Shown: positions 1 to 7,226 of the stretch, in pieces
How positions within the stretch are numbered: position 1 is the stretch's first letter
Layout: each line of letters opens with the position of its first letter
Origin: an uncultured Lachnospiraceae bacterium
GTDB taxonomy: Bacteria; Bacillota; Clostridia; Lachnospirales; Lachnospiraceae
Direction: 5' to 3'
NCBI GenBank assembly: GCA_902796375.1
Contig: CADBOW010000137.1
Span: 1-16,781 of the forward strand
DNA length: 16,781 nucleotides
Position numbers and translations under genes: made by a program
The notes under the pieces: model-generated
The model's input: only the letters and a program-made list of their open reading frames with translations
Database searches by the model: none
What the model was told of the DNA's origin: nothing

Positions 1-333
1 CGCCTCTGCCTTCCAGAGCCCATGCAGATTGCAATATTCATATGCTGCAACCACCGGCTCTGCTGTCTGGAATACAGCCACCGGCTTCTCTTCCGGCTTC
101 AGGCATTTCTTCTGATATCCCGTAGCCGTCTCGATCACGATCCACTGAATATAATGTGCTTCCATCATGGGATGCTCTACCGATCCCACTGTCACCGTAA
201 CCTCATTTCCGGAGGTCTCGATCACCGGAACATGCTTCTCATTTGCCGCATCCGTGGTATTCGGTATCAGCTCCTCACCCACAGTAAGTCCGTCACCGAT
301 CACGATCTGGTCATCAATCTTATAAAACTTCAT
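1..333 (-). CDS. Superoxide-reductase-like (desulfoferrodoxin family) protein, C-terminus beyond window
   Basis: The first 111 residues are visible; the gene runs off the left edge. The SOR iron-site ligands can be placed: the EKHVP motif (Glu32, Lys33, His34), His54 and His60 in the HPM...H segment, and Cys101 and His104 in the CNLHG motif. In the family this Fe(His)4Cys centre reduces superoxide to peroxide in the cytoplasm of anaerobes. The N-terminus begins MKFYK like two-iron desulfoferrodoxins, but the four cysteines of the small desulforedoxin domain are absent, so only the catalytic iron centre should remain. The start is supported by an AAGGAGGAG ribosome binding site about 8 nt upstream. 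It lies 110 nt after the glycosyltransferase gene and may have its own promoter. Family assignment is firm; activity is inferred. Confidence 0.88.
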   Translation of the reverse strand, partial: MKFYKIDDQIVIGDGLTVGEELIPNTTDAANEKHVPVIETSGNEVTVTVGSVEHPMMEAHYIQWIVIETATGYQKKCLKPEEKPVAVFQTAEPVVAAYEYCNLHGLWKAEA

Positions 334-363
334 ACTTCCTTCTCCTCCTTTGTCTTTTTTGTC

Positions 364-394
364 ATTGTATTGTTTCCGAAGAGGTCATACCTCT
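364..394 (-). promoter_or_regulatory. Possible promoter -10 with overlapping palindrome upstream of the SOR-like gene
   Basis: On the minus strand a TACAAT hexamer (364-369) lies about 30 nt before the start codon. No good -35 is seen at 17 nt. Immediately upstream is a 6-bp inverted repeat, AGAGGT-ATG-ACCTCT (380-394), covering the place where a -35 contact would be, which would suit an operator. It does not match the usual PerR box. Weak evidence. Confidence 0.25.
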
Positions 395-443
395 CCGTTG
401 TATCCTGCCTGAAGCAACCGAACCTCTCCGGATCCTTCCTGAA

Positions 444-1406
444 CTACAGGGACTGCCTTCTCCTGCTCTTTGCCCTGGCCCGTCGAAGCTCCCGTGTCGC
501 CCGGTACAGATCCAGCTCGAACTTCTGCCGGTTCCTCTCCTGGATCGATCTCAGGATCTGACCGGCGAAGAAGGCTTCAATGGCCGCCAGTACCGTAAAG
601 CCGCAAACGATCAACGTCGGGAACCGGGATACCAGTCCCGTCTTCGCATAGGATATGAACACCGGGATCACAAAGATCAGCGACAGCAGAAACAGGATCA
701 TCGCTACGATCCCGTAGTAAAATGCCGGCCGGTAGGTCCGGAACATCTTATGTACCATCCGGATCACCCTGAATCCGTCGGAATAGGTACTGAGCTTGGA
801 CTCACTCCCCTCCGGACGATCCCGGTAATCTATGACCACATTATCCACCATCAGATTGTTCCAGGCCGCATGGATACTCATTTCCGTCTCGATCTCAAAT
901 CCCCTGGACATGATGGGGAAGGTCTTTACAAACCGATAACTGAAGGCACGGTAGCCTGTCATGATATCCTTGTTGTCATTGGAAAAAAGCTTATTGATGG
1001 ACCAGCGTACAAATTTGTTGCCAAAATTATGAAACGGCCGTTTATTCTCCGTAAAATAGGAAGAGGACAGCCGGTCCCCCACCGCCATATCCGAGTCCTT
1101 CTCCAGAACACAGTTGACCAGCTCTCTTGCATTCTTCGGAGAGTAGGTATCATCCCCGTCCACCATGAGGTAACACTCGGCATCCACCTCCGCGAACATC
1201 CGGCGGATCACATTTCCCTTGCCCTGCTTTCTCTCATAACGGACGATCGCCCCGGCCTCCCTGGCCAGCCGGTCAGAGCCATCGGTGGAATTGTTGTCAT
1301 ATACATATATCTTCGCTTCCGGAAGTTCTGCCCGAAAATCCCTGACGACCTTCGCTATGGTCTGCTGTTCATTGTAGCATGGAATCAATACTGCAATCTT
1401 ATCCAT
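444..1406 (-). CDS. Membrane-anchored family 2 glycosyltransferase (polyprenyl-phosphate sugar transferase type)
   Basis: A 320-residue GT2 enzyme. Visible motifs are PCYNEQ near residues 9-14, DNNSTDGS (37-44), the metal/nucleotide-binding DGDD (83-86), MTGYR-F (149-155) and the GFEIE segment (169-173), as in DPM1/GtrB-like enzymes that move a sugar from a nucleotide donor to a polyprenyl phosphate. Two C-terminal membrane helices (about 229-253 and 262-283) are followed by a very basic tail (RRARAKSRRR). The ATG at 1406 is chosen because the AAAGG Shine-Dalgarno sits about 9 nt before it; an in-frame TTG six bases upstream is too close to that site. It follows the polytopic protein gene by 90 nt, and the pair probably works on a surface glycan. 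Donor and acceptor cannot be told from sequence. Confidence 0.88.
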   Translation of the reverse strand: MDKIAVLIPCYNEQQTIAKVVRDFRAELPEAKIYVYDNNSTDGSDRLAREAGAIVRYERKQGKGNVIRRMFAEVDAECYLMVDGDDTYSPKNARELVNCVLEKDSDMAVGDRLSSSYFTENKRPFHNFGNKFVRWSINKLFSNDNKDIMTGYRAFSYRFVKTFPIMSRGFEIETEMSIHAAWNNLMVDNVVIDYRDRPEGSESKLSTYSDGFRVIRMVHKMFRTYRPAFYYGIVAMILFLLSLIFVIPVFISYAKTGLVSRFPTLIVCGFTVLAAIEAFFAGQILRSIQERNRQKFELDLYRATRELRRARAKSRRRQSL

Positions 1407-1477
1407 GATCAAAATCCTTTCTCAGCTCATTCTTTGTAGGGGCAAAATACCTTTTGATACCGGCATCATACCATATC

Positions 1478-1495
1478 CTGTCAGGCTCCTGACAG
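1478..1495 (-). other. Intergenic hairpin between the polytopic protein and GT2 genes
   Basis: A perfect inverted repeat CTGTCAG-GCTC-CTGACAG begins just after the stop codon of the 599-residue membrane protein gene. It lacks a following T-run, so it is not a typical intrinsic terminator. It could attenuate transcription or protect the 3' end of the upstream message and so uncouple expression of the GT2 gene. Confidence 0.4.
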
Positions 1496-1496
1496 C

Positions 1497-3296
1497 CTAA
1501 GCATCCTCTTTCGGCTCTTCCTCCCTCTCCTCTTCCTGCAGGGGAGCCGGCTGTTTCACCAGTCCCAGCACCATGACAAAGGGTGCCAGCATCGCCACCG
1601 GAAGGAAATACCGCATATATCCGTTCACCGGAGAAACCATACAGAGTGCCACCAGAAGCAGGATCGGCCACAGATATCCCGCCGCCTTCCTTCTGGAGCA
1701 GATATATGCCAATGCGATCAGCAGAAGCCAGGTATAGAATCCCGGAGTGAAGAATACGGAGACCACAGGAACTCCCTCCAGCCAGGTGTAGAATTTCTCC
1801 AGTTCCTTTCTCAGATCCGGAAATGCGGAACGCACGTCGAAGATCTCCGCTACCGCCTCATCCTTCGAACGGATATATTCCACTGCGATCTGTTTCGTAT
1901 CCACCCCCGCGTCCTTCAGCGAATTCTTCGCATAGAGAGGTGCGTTGTTCAGCTTTGCGTTCTTCCGCTCCTCATTTGCAAAATCCTCTTCCGGCGGATT
2001 TAACGGAATCGCGTGGTTTACCTTCTGGGCTGAATACAGCGGATACCAGTACCCGTCGCTTCCCTCCAGGAAAGCATCCAGATAGGTTCCCGGATAGTGA
2101 AGTCCCAGCCGAAGCCACACCCAGATATAATCCATCATATCGCCCGTGGATTCGAAATAGGAAGGCTTGATGGGATCGGCCTTAACGACATGATACTGCT
2201 TTGTAACCTCTTTCAGGCTCTTGTTGTCACGATATGCCTTCTCCAGAGTGGCAAGGTCCTTTCCCCCCACAGCATCCGGATAATACCGAAGGGTATTCAC
2301 CACCTGTCGGGACAGCATGCAAAATGCCTCTCTGGCGTTTGTAGGATATACGCCCATCCATTTCTGGATCCCGCTCCAGAGCAGACTGCAGCACAGAAGT
2401 ACTGCCAGAGCGAGGGCCCATTTCTTCAGCCGGTCCTTCTCCCGTCTGCGCCACCCGATCCAGAGGATCCCGAGAAATACCACCAGTACAATGGGCAGGA
2501 TTCCGTTACGATAAAATGTGGACAGCAGCCCCGTCACCACGATCCACGGGAGTCGGGAAAACCAGAAGAACCGGATCCGCCCCTTCGTCGCCATGACATG
2601 CATATAGACCTGCAGGAAGAACATGGTGAAAAGGGAAGAGAAGATCGAGTCCTTGATCACCCAGATTCCGTGAGTCACAAAGATCGGACACAGGGCAAAG
2701 AACAGAAGCAGGATCCCCCGGATCCATCGGGGAAGACCCAGCCATTTGATACAGCAGATGCACAGCGCCAGAACACCGCACATCAGAAGCGTCTGAAAAA
2801 GGGATGTAAAAAACAGCCCTCCGGTGGCTCCGCCGAACAGATAACCGATACGGTAAAGTCCGCCGAAGACCAGACTGCCAAACACCGGATGATGTGCGGA
2901 AAGCGGATATACCCCTGTCCCCTGCATCAGCTGCCAGTAATAATCATATCCCAGAGAAACTGTAGGAAAGAAAAGGATCAGAAAGGGAAGCCAGAAAAGG
3001 AAGATCATCCCCAGAACGATCCCCCAGTCCTTCAGATATGCGATCCGCTTTTTCTCCCCTGTGATCTCCTGCTCTTTCTCTCCGAAGCGGTCCATACGCC
3101 GGAACAGCCAACGTGTTCCGTAATAAAAGAACAAATAAAACACCGGGATCAGGAGTATCACCACGGTCGCATTCTGCTTAAATCCGTTGATCACCGTCCC
3201 GGTATGTTGAAATGTTTCGATCAGGAGTCCCGCTGTCAGCATTCCTGTAAGTAAGAGTGACAATATGATTCTGATCCGACGATCCCTGCACTCCAT
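1497..3296 (-). CDS. Polytopic membrane protein, GT-C glycosyltransferase-like (DUF6020-like)
   Basis: A 599-residue integral membrane protein with roughly ten or more hydrophobic segments (for example about 9-26, 44-59, 92-111, 158-182). After the third comes a likely extracellular loop with Asp118 (GYDYYWQ) and HHPVFGS (135-141); an Asp and His-Pro in the first large loop is a common layout in GT-C transferases that use polyprenyl-linked sugars. A hydrophilic region around 325-500 precedes C-terminal membrane helices and a Glu-rich cytoplasmic tail. It resembles clostridial proteins labelled DUF6020, from memory only. The start has a GGAGAGGAG site overlapping the stop of the macro-domain gene (20-nt gap), implying translational coupling. 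With the GT2 gene next, the pair could make and then use a polyprenyl-phosphate sugar. Confidence 0.75.
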   Translation of the reverse strand: MECRDRRIRIILSLLLTGMLTAGLLIETFQHTGTVINGFKQNATVVILLIPVFYLFFYYGTRWLFRRMDRFGEKEQEITGEKKRIAYLKDWGIVLGMIFLFWLPFLILFFPTVSLGYDYYWQLMQGTGVYPLSAHHPVFGSLVFGGLYRIGYLFGGATGGLFFTSLFQTLLMCGVLALCICCIKWLGLPRWIRGILLLFFALCPIFVTHGIWVIKDSIFSSLFTMFFLQVYMHVMATKGRIRFFWFSRLPWIVVTGLLSTFYRNGILPIVLVVFLGILWIGWRRREKDRLKKWALALAVLLCCSLLWSGIQKWMGVYPTNAREAFCMLSRQVVNTLRYYPDAVGGKDLATLEKAYRDNKSLKEVTKQYHVVKADPIKPSYFESTGDMMDYIWVWLRLGLHYPGTYLDAFLEGSDGYWYPLYSAQKVNHAIPLNPPEEDFANEERKNAKLNNAPLYAKNSLKDAGVDTKQIAVEYIRSKDEAVAEIFDVRSAFPDLRKELEKFYTWLEGVPVVSVFFTPGFYTWLLLIALAYICSRRKAAGYLWPILLLVALCMVSPVNGYMRYFLPVAMLAPFVMVLGLVKQPAPLQEEEREEEPKEDA

Positions 3297-3316
3297 TGTG
3301 ATTCGGTCTCCTCTCC

Positions 3317-4252
3317 TTACTCTCCCAACTGCGGCTGTTTTTGATCAAACAGCGACAGATTTACGGTATAGGTATCATAGATCTCATGCTCGATGAAGAA
3401 TACGATGGTGAGATCAAATTTGTTGCTGTAGGAAAGCCTGAATCCGGCACGTCCCAGCAGGTCCAGCGCTTCCGCAAGATTCAGCTGCAGCGCAAAGGAA
3501 AATGCCGCGATCGTCATTTTCTTCGGGTCATATGTAACCTTATTTTTGATCCGGTCAAATACCCTGCTGTCCACATTGGCGCGCTTATAAACCTCTTCCT
3601 CCGAGAATCCCTTCTGCCGGATCCACCAGAGGATCGCATCCTGCCATCCCAGTTCCTTCGACGGAAGCTGCTCTCCCTCCAGCTCCAGTTCGGTCGCGGC
3701 CAGAGTCTCCTTCGTCTTCGCCTCCACTGACTTCTCATTCATATAGGCATCGATCTTCTCAAAGACCGGACCGGACAGCACAAATGCATCGGAATCATAT
3801 ACCACGAGAATGATCTTCATTTCATTGCTGCCGAGAAACTCACGTATTACCTCCACGGCGATCTTCAGCGCCTCCGGTTTCGGAAACCCGCAGACTCCTG
3901 TGGCGATCAACGGAAATGCTACGCTCTTGCAGTTCAGCTCCACTGCCACATCCAGACTGTTCTGATAGCATGCACGAAGCGCCTCGGTCTCTCCTTCGGT
4001 TCCGCCCTTCCACTCCGGTCCCACCGTATGGATCACATACTTCGCCGGAAGCGCAAAGGCCGGTGTGGGAGCCGCCTGTCCCACATTCAGTCTTCCGATA
4101 CGGGCACGTTCCGTCAGCAGATACTCCGCACCTGCCGCTTCATAGACCGCCCGGTCCGTTCCTTCTGCATAGGTCGGCTCCGGATTCGCCGTGTTGACTA
4201 TGGCATCCGCTTTTACTTTAGTTATATCATTTCTCACGATCCGAAATGCCAT
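3317..4252 (-). CDS. Macro-domain protein with C-terminal XRE/HTH-like domain
   Basis: 311 residues. Residues 1-170 form a macro domain: IVNTANP (18-24) carries the Asn pair that contacts ADP-ribose, GTD (31-33) stands in for the usual glycine-rich loop, HTVGPEW (75-81) follows, and ATGVCGFP (117-124) is the second phosphate loop. Macro domains bind or hydrolyse ADP-ribose adducts. A linker (about 172-200) leads to a domain of about 110 residues with a helical pattern (VYKRANVDSRVFDRIKN, LNLAEALDLLGRAG) resembling an XRE-type fold; this fusion is familiar in Firmicutes but its role is unclear. The gene starts 15 nt after the EAL gene stop with only a purine-rich GAGAGAG site, so it is probably translationally coupled. 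Substrate unknown; hydrolase versus reader cannot be decided. Confidence 0.85.
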   Translation of the reverse strand: MAFRIVRNDITKVKADAIVNTANPEPTYAEGTDRAVYEAAGAEYLLTERARIGRLNVGQAAPTPAFALPAKYVIHTVGPEWKGGTEGETEALRACYQNSLDVAVELNCKSVAFPLIATGVCGFPKPEALKIAVEVIREFLGSNEMKIILVVYDSDAFVLSGPVFEKIDAYMNEKSVEAKTKETLAATELELEGEQLPSKELGWQDAILWWIRQKGFSEEEVYKRANVDSRVFDRIKNKVTYDPKKMTIAAFSFALQLNLAEALDLLGRAGFRLSYSNKFDLTIVFFIEHEIYDTYTVNLSLFDQKQPQLGE

Positions 4253-4267
4253 GGATACTCTCTCTTT

Positions 4268-5881
4268 CTATTTTTCATCGATTACCAGTGTCGCCGAACC
4301 GTAAGCTTTCAGCGGCCGACCGTTCTCGTCCTTCTCCAATGTATACCGTACATGGAAAGGAACCCTTCCCACTGTCAGGGGGATGATCGCCTCCAGATAA
4401 TCAACGCCCTGCTCCAGCTGTTTATGCCAGTCACGGTACATATCTGCATAATCCAGCGGAAATACGCCGTTTTCGATCACCGGTTCCGGATAATTCTTGA
4501 TCAGCGGCGGGAGTCCCAGATCCCGCATACATCGGAAGCAGGGTCGCATTTCCTTTGTAGCAATGGTGTATTCCCAGGCATATACATTTGCCTGCTCGAA
4601 GGCAAATTTGTATCTGGCCTCATCCTCTGCAAGCTGAATATCACGTTTCTTCTCCGCAGTAACATTCTGCACCATGGAATAGAACAGATACTGGGTTCCG
4701 GCGTCTCCGATCACCCGAAGGTAGGTCCGGATACAGATCCGGTCCTCTCCGCAGCAGTCGGATACAAAGGTCCGCCAGGTTTCAACCATTTCCTCATCCT
4801 TGAATTCTATGGCCCGTTTCAGAGCCTTCTCGTACTTCTCCCGGCTCTTCTCATCATGAAATGCCCATGGATCCTTACCGATGATCTCATGCTCACTCAT
4901 ATTCATGCCCAGCTCCTTCACGTACTTTCGGTTCACGCGAAGAATATCCAGCGCATGGTTCTCCACATCATAGGTAAAGATGGCCGCACCGCCCACGAAA
5001 TTATTGAAGATCAGGGTTTCCATGGAATTCGGATCCCAGAACTTACCTGCATCCAAAGTCTTCACCAGATGCATGCCCGGAGTCAGAGGTTCATGATCCA
5101 GCTGCATCATTTTCACCAGGAACTCTTCCTCCGAAAGCGGCTTATAGTAAAGATACCCCTGAATGTAATTGCATCCGGTACTCTTCATATAGTCCGCCTG
5201 CTCCATCGTCTCCACGCCCTCGGCAATGACCGGCGTTCCCAGCCACTTCGTCATCTGCACGATGGAGGACAGGATGGTACCGCCGCGTCCGCCGATCTTT
5301 CCTGCCAGAAATGCCATATCCAGCTTGATGACATCCACATCCAGATCCTTCAGGATATTCAGAGAGGAATAACCGCTGCCGAAATCGTCCATTTCCACGG
5401 TATAGCCACGGTCATGCAGCTGACGCAGCACACGGGTGATCAGCTCCAGTCCGCCGATGGCGGAGGACTCCGTGATCTCCAGACGGAGATACTGAACCGG
5501 AATGTCATACTTCATCCGGATCGCTTCGATTTCCTCCACATAGTTGGTGTTATAGATATCATACCGAGACATATTAACGGAGATCGGAATGATGGAGATT
5601 CCCTGATCCAGACATTTACGCTGGAACTTGCACACCGTTTCGAAAATGTGCAGATCCGCCCTGTAAATCAGATTGTTCTTTTCAAGAACGGGAATAAAAT
5701 CCCCCGGCATCTGAACTCCGTAGATCGGATGCTTCCAGCGCATCAACGCCTCCGCACCCACCATACGTCCGGTAGAATGATTGATCTGCGGCTGGTAAAC
5801 CGCATAGATATGATCAAATTGAAGGGCATCCTCAAAACAGCCGACCAGCTCCGGCTCATTCATTTTCTGTAATTCTTCCAT
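4268..5881 (-). CDS. EAL-domain cyclic-di-GMP phosphodiesterase with C-terminal PAS-like regions
   Basis: 537 residues. The EAL domain occupies about 25-255 and keeps every expected catalytic motif: EALMR (44-48), Asn103 in SVNMSR, EITE (135-138), DDFGSGYS (165-172), Lys186 and Asp188 in IKLD, Glu221 in AEGVE and Gln241 in QGYLYYKP. It should therefore hydrolyse c-di-GMP to pGpG. Two PAS-like regions follow (about 283-410 and 418-537), the reverse of the common sensor-then-EAL order; no GGDEF domain and no membrane helix is present, so it is probably cytoplasmic. The start has a GAGAGGGG site 6 nt upstream. It heads a tight gene set with the macro-domain and glycosyltransferase genes, suggesting a link between c-di-GMP and surface glycan production. 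PAS ligands unknown. Confidence 0.92.
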   Translation of the reverse strand: MEELQKMNEPELVGCFEDALQFDHIYAVYQPQINHSTGRMVGAEALMRWKHPIYGVQMPGDFIPVLEKNNLIYRADLHIFETVCKFQRKCLDQGISIIPISVNMSRYDIYNTNYVEEIEAIRMKYDIPVQYLRLEITESSAIGGLELITRVLRQLHDRGYTVEMDDFGSGYSSLNILKDLDVDVIKLDMAFLAGKIGGRGGTILSSIVQMTKWLGTPVIAEGVETMEQADYMKSTGCNYIQGYLYYKPLSEEEFLVKMMQLDHEPLTPGMHLVKTLDAGKFWDPNSMETLIFNNFVGGAAIFTYDVENHALDILRVNRKYVKELGMNMSEHEIIGKDPWAFHDEKSREKYEKALKRAIEFKDEEMVETWRTFVSDCCGEDRICIRTYLRVIGDAGTQYLFYSMVQNVTAEKKRDIQLAEDEARYKFAFEQANVYAWEYTIATKEMRPCFRCMRDLGLPPLIKNYPEPVIENGVFPLDYADMYRDWHKQLEQGVDYLEAIIPLTVGRVPFHVRYTLEKDENGRPLKAYGSATLVIDEK

Positions 5882-5918
5882 ATGTAACCCCTCTCAGAAA
5901 ACTACATGCTCCGTAAAA

Positions 5919-5927
5919 ATTGTACCA
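5919..5927 (-). promoter_or_regulatory. Candidate extended -10 promoter for the EAL gene operon
   Basis: In the 95-bp gap after the mscS stop the minus strand reads TGGTACAAT, an extended -10 element (TGn plus TACAAT), about 38 nt before the EAL start. No good -35 is visible. No terminator was found after mscS, so read-through is also possible. Confidence 0.4.
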
Positions 5928-5976
5928 TGAAGCTCCGAATTTCGCCACCTTTTCTTATGGAGAAATGGTCGGTCGA

Positions 5977-6855
5977 TTAAGCTGTTTTTGCCTTCTCTGC
6001 CTCTTCTTCTTTCATGACCACTGCAACGTGGTTGTACGGGATCTCGATGCCTGCTTCCTTCAGGGCCTTTCCAACCCGGAGATTGATATCGCTGATCACT
6101 ACCTCCGTGGAACTGGTCGGCTCAAAGTATATGGTGGTTCCCATTTCCAGGTGACTGTCCCCGTATTCAATAAAGTAGACCGGTCCGTATTCTCCGGTAT
6201 CCTTCCATTTCGGAACCGAGTATTCCGAAGCCATGAACGCATTCCGGATCACCTCCATCGCCTGTTCCGGATCCGTTTCATAACTCACCCTGAAGCGGCA
6301 GTGGATCGACCGGGTCTTTGTTCCGTGACTCATATTCGTGATCACACAGGCGTTGATCTTGCTGTTGGGAATAATGGCAACCAGCGTGTCAATCTTCCGG
6401 ATCACCACATGCCTCGGGGTAATATCCACAACAATCCCCTTTACTCCGTTATCCAGCTCTATCCGATCCCCGATCTCAAAGGGCTTATTTATACTGAGCA
6501 TAAATCCGCAGAGCAGATCGCTGATTGCAGCCTGTGCTGCCAGACCGACGATAGCCGTGACCACTGCAGTTCCCTGGAAGATCACCTTTCCGAAATCAGC
6601 CGTTGCCGAAGAGCTGACAAGAACACATATGATTGCGATACAAATGATCGCACTCCGGATTACGTTCTGCGTAAAACGCACCTTGATATCCTTCTTATCC
6701 TTCAGGCGCTTTTCGATCAGCTTCTTTTCGATCTTCAGGACAATGATGGTGATCACCGTTGCGATCAGTGCCAGCACCAGAAACTCCACCAGCTTTCCCA
6801 GCCAGTCGGTCGGGTGAAAAATATCGCTGAAATCAACTCCGTATAACCCGTACAT
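5977..6855 (-). CDS. MscS-family small-conductance mechanosensitive channel
   Basis: 292 residues, the usual length of a short MscS. Membrane helices fall at about 20-40, 66-82 and 95-122. The third is the pore helix with the Ala/Gly-rich pattern TAIVGLAAQAAISDLLCGF, followed by the conserved NKPFEIGD (123-130), the beta domain with PNSKI (163-167), and the alpha/beta C-terminal domain ending EAGIEIPYNHVAVVM. Such channels release solutes on hypo-osmotic shock. The start has a GGGGGAGGAG site 7 nt upstream. A promoter (6891-6919) lies directly upstream and is joined to a 13-bp tandem array. The gene is probably transcribed alone, or with read-through into the EAL gene. The solute selectivity cannot be judged. 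Family assignment is secure. Confidence 0.93.
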   Translation of the reverse strand: MYGLYGVDFSDIFHPTDWLGKLVEFLVLALIATVITIIVLKIEKKLIEKRLKDKKDIKVRFTQNVIRSAIICIAIICVLVSSSATADFGKVIFQGTAVVTAIVGLAAQAAISDLLCGFMLSINKPFEIGDRIELDNGVKGIVVDITPRHVVIRKIDTLVAIIPNSKINACVITNMSHGTKTRSIHCRFRVSYETDPEQAMEVIRNAFMASEYSVPKWKDTGEYGPVYFIEYGDSHLEMGTTIYFEPTSSTEVVISDINLRVGKALKEAGIEIPYNHVAVVMKEEEAEKAKTA

Positions 6856-6890
6856 ATTGTTTCTCCTCCCCCAGTCAGGTTTTTCGTGCT

Positions 6891-6919
6891 ATTGTATTTC
6901 CGTTATATATCTCTGTCAT
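6891..6919 (-). promoter_or_regulatory. Promoter of the mscS gene
   Basis: On the minus strand a -35 ATGACA (6914-6919; five of six consensus bases) is separated by exactly 17 bp from a -10 TACAAT (6891-6896). Transcription would begin near 6884, leaving a leader of about 29 nt with a strong ribosome binding site. The -35 hexamer is part of the second unit of the adjacent 13-bp tandem array, and the first unit forms most of the spacer. Confidence 0.65.
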
Positions 6920-7061
6920 ACTTTTCCGTCATGGATTTCTGCCATACAACTCTGTCATGCATTTTCATCATGGCTTTCTGTCATACATCCCTGTATACAT
7001 ATCCGTCATTCATTTCTCCCGCGCATTCCCGTCAGGCATTTCCGTCATGTATTTTCCTCAA
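6894..7061. repeat. Array of 13 degenerate 13-bp tandem repeats upstream of mscS
   Basis: Units start at 6894, 6907, 6920, 6933, 6946, 6959, 6972, 6985 (12 bp only), 6997, 7010, 7023, 7036 and 7049. The minus-strand consensus is ATGACGGAAATGY, with frequent ATGACA. Most units differ from the consensus at one to four positions; the unit at 7010 and the last unit are the most diverged. The plus strand of the unit has few stop codons, so long but meaningless open frames cross it; the minus strand hits TGA repeatedly. The array is non-coding, lies 38 bp before the mscS start and overlaps its promoter. Confidence 0.85.
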
Positions 7062-7110
7062 CCGTCGTTTTCAGGCGGTCCTCTACGATCATAGATTCAG
7101 CGGAAGATGC

Positions 7111-7141
7111 AAAATCAGGGAGCGGCCGGCCGGTCACTCCC
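7111..7141 (-). terminator. Probable intrinsic terminator of the cysteine synthase gene
   Basis: On the minus strand GGGAGTG (7135-7141) pairs with CGCTCCC (7118-7124), including one G-T pair, around a 10-nt loop that is itself GC-rich (CCGGCCGG). It is followed by TGATTTT. The T-tract is short and interrupted, so termination may be partial. Confidence 0.45.
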
Positions 7142-7150
7142 CGTCTTCAG

Positions 7151-7199
7151 GTATAGCTAAAGCTCGCGCAAAATTGCCGGGTAGTTCACACAGCTATAC
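7151..7199. repeat. 8-bp perfect inverted repeat with a 33-bp loop
   Basis: GTATAGCT (7151-7158) and AGCTATAC (7192-7199) are exact inverted copies. The loop holds a small GCAA/TTGC palindrome. It sits 28 bp downstream of the cysteine synthase stop. It could be an RNA structure in the 3' region or a remnant end of an IS200/IS605-like element, but no transposase is present. Confidence 0.5.
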
Positions 7200-7226
7200 G
7201 AATGTCCGGCATAATATGAGTCCGGA

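Larger units (their letters stand above)
7062..7226. other. Remainder of the non-coding region between cysteine synthase and the repeat array
   Basis: This completes the 371-bp gene-free stretch 6856-7226. It holds a probable terminator of the cysteine synthase gene (7111-7141) and an 8-bp inverted repeat with a 33-bp loop (7151-7199). No ribosome binding site followed by a credible minus-strand gene was seen, and a short plus-strand frame crossing it has no supporting features. Confidence 0.6.

Noticed and set aside
1399..1671. 90-codon minus-strand frame between the polytopic protein and GT2 genes
   Set aside because: It lies mostly inside the C-terminus of the 599-residue protein in another frame and has no domain or ribosome binding site.
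4028..5872. 614-codon open frame on the plus strand
   Set aside because: It is antisense to the EAL and macro-domain genes, whose motifs are unmistakable. Low frequency of stop codons opposite such codon usage explains it; similar antisense frames occur at 2097-3254 and 8236-9402.
6894..7061. CRISPR array
   Set aside because: Units are 13 bp, contiguous and degenerate, with no spacers and no cas genes.
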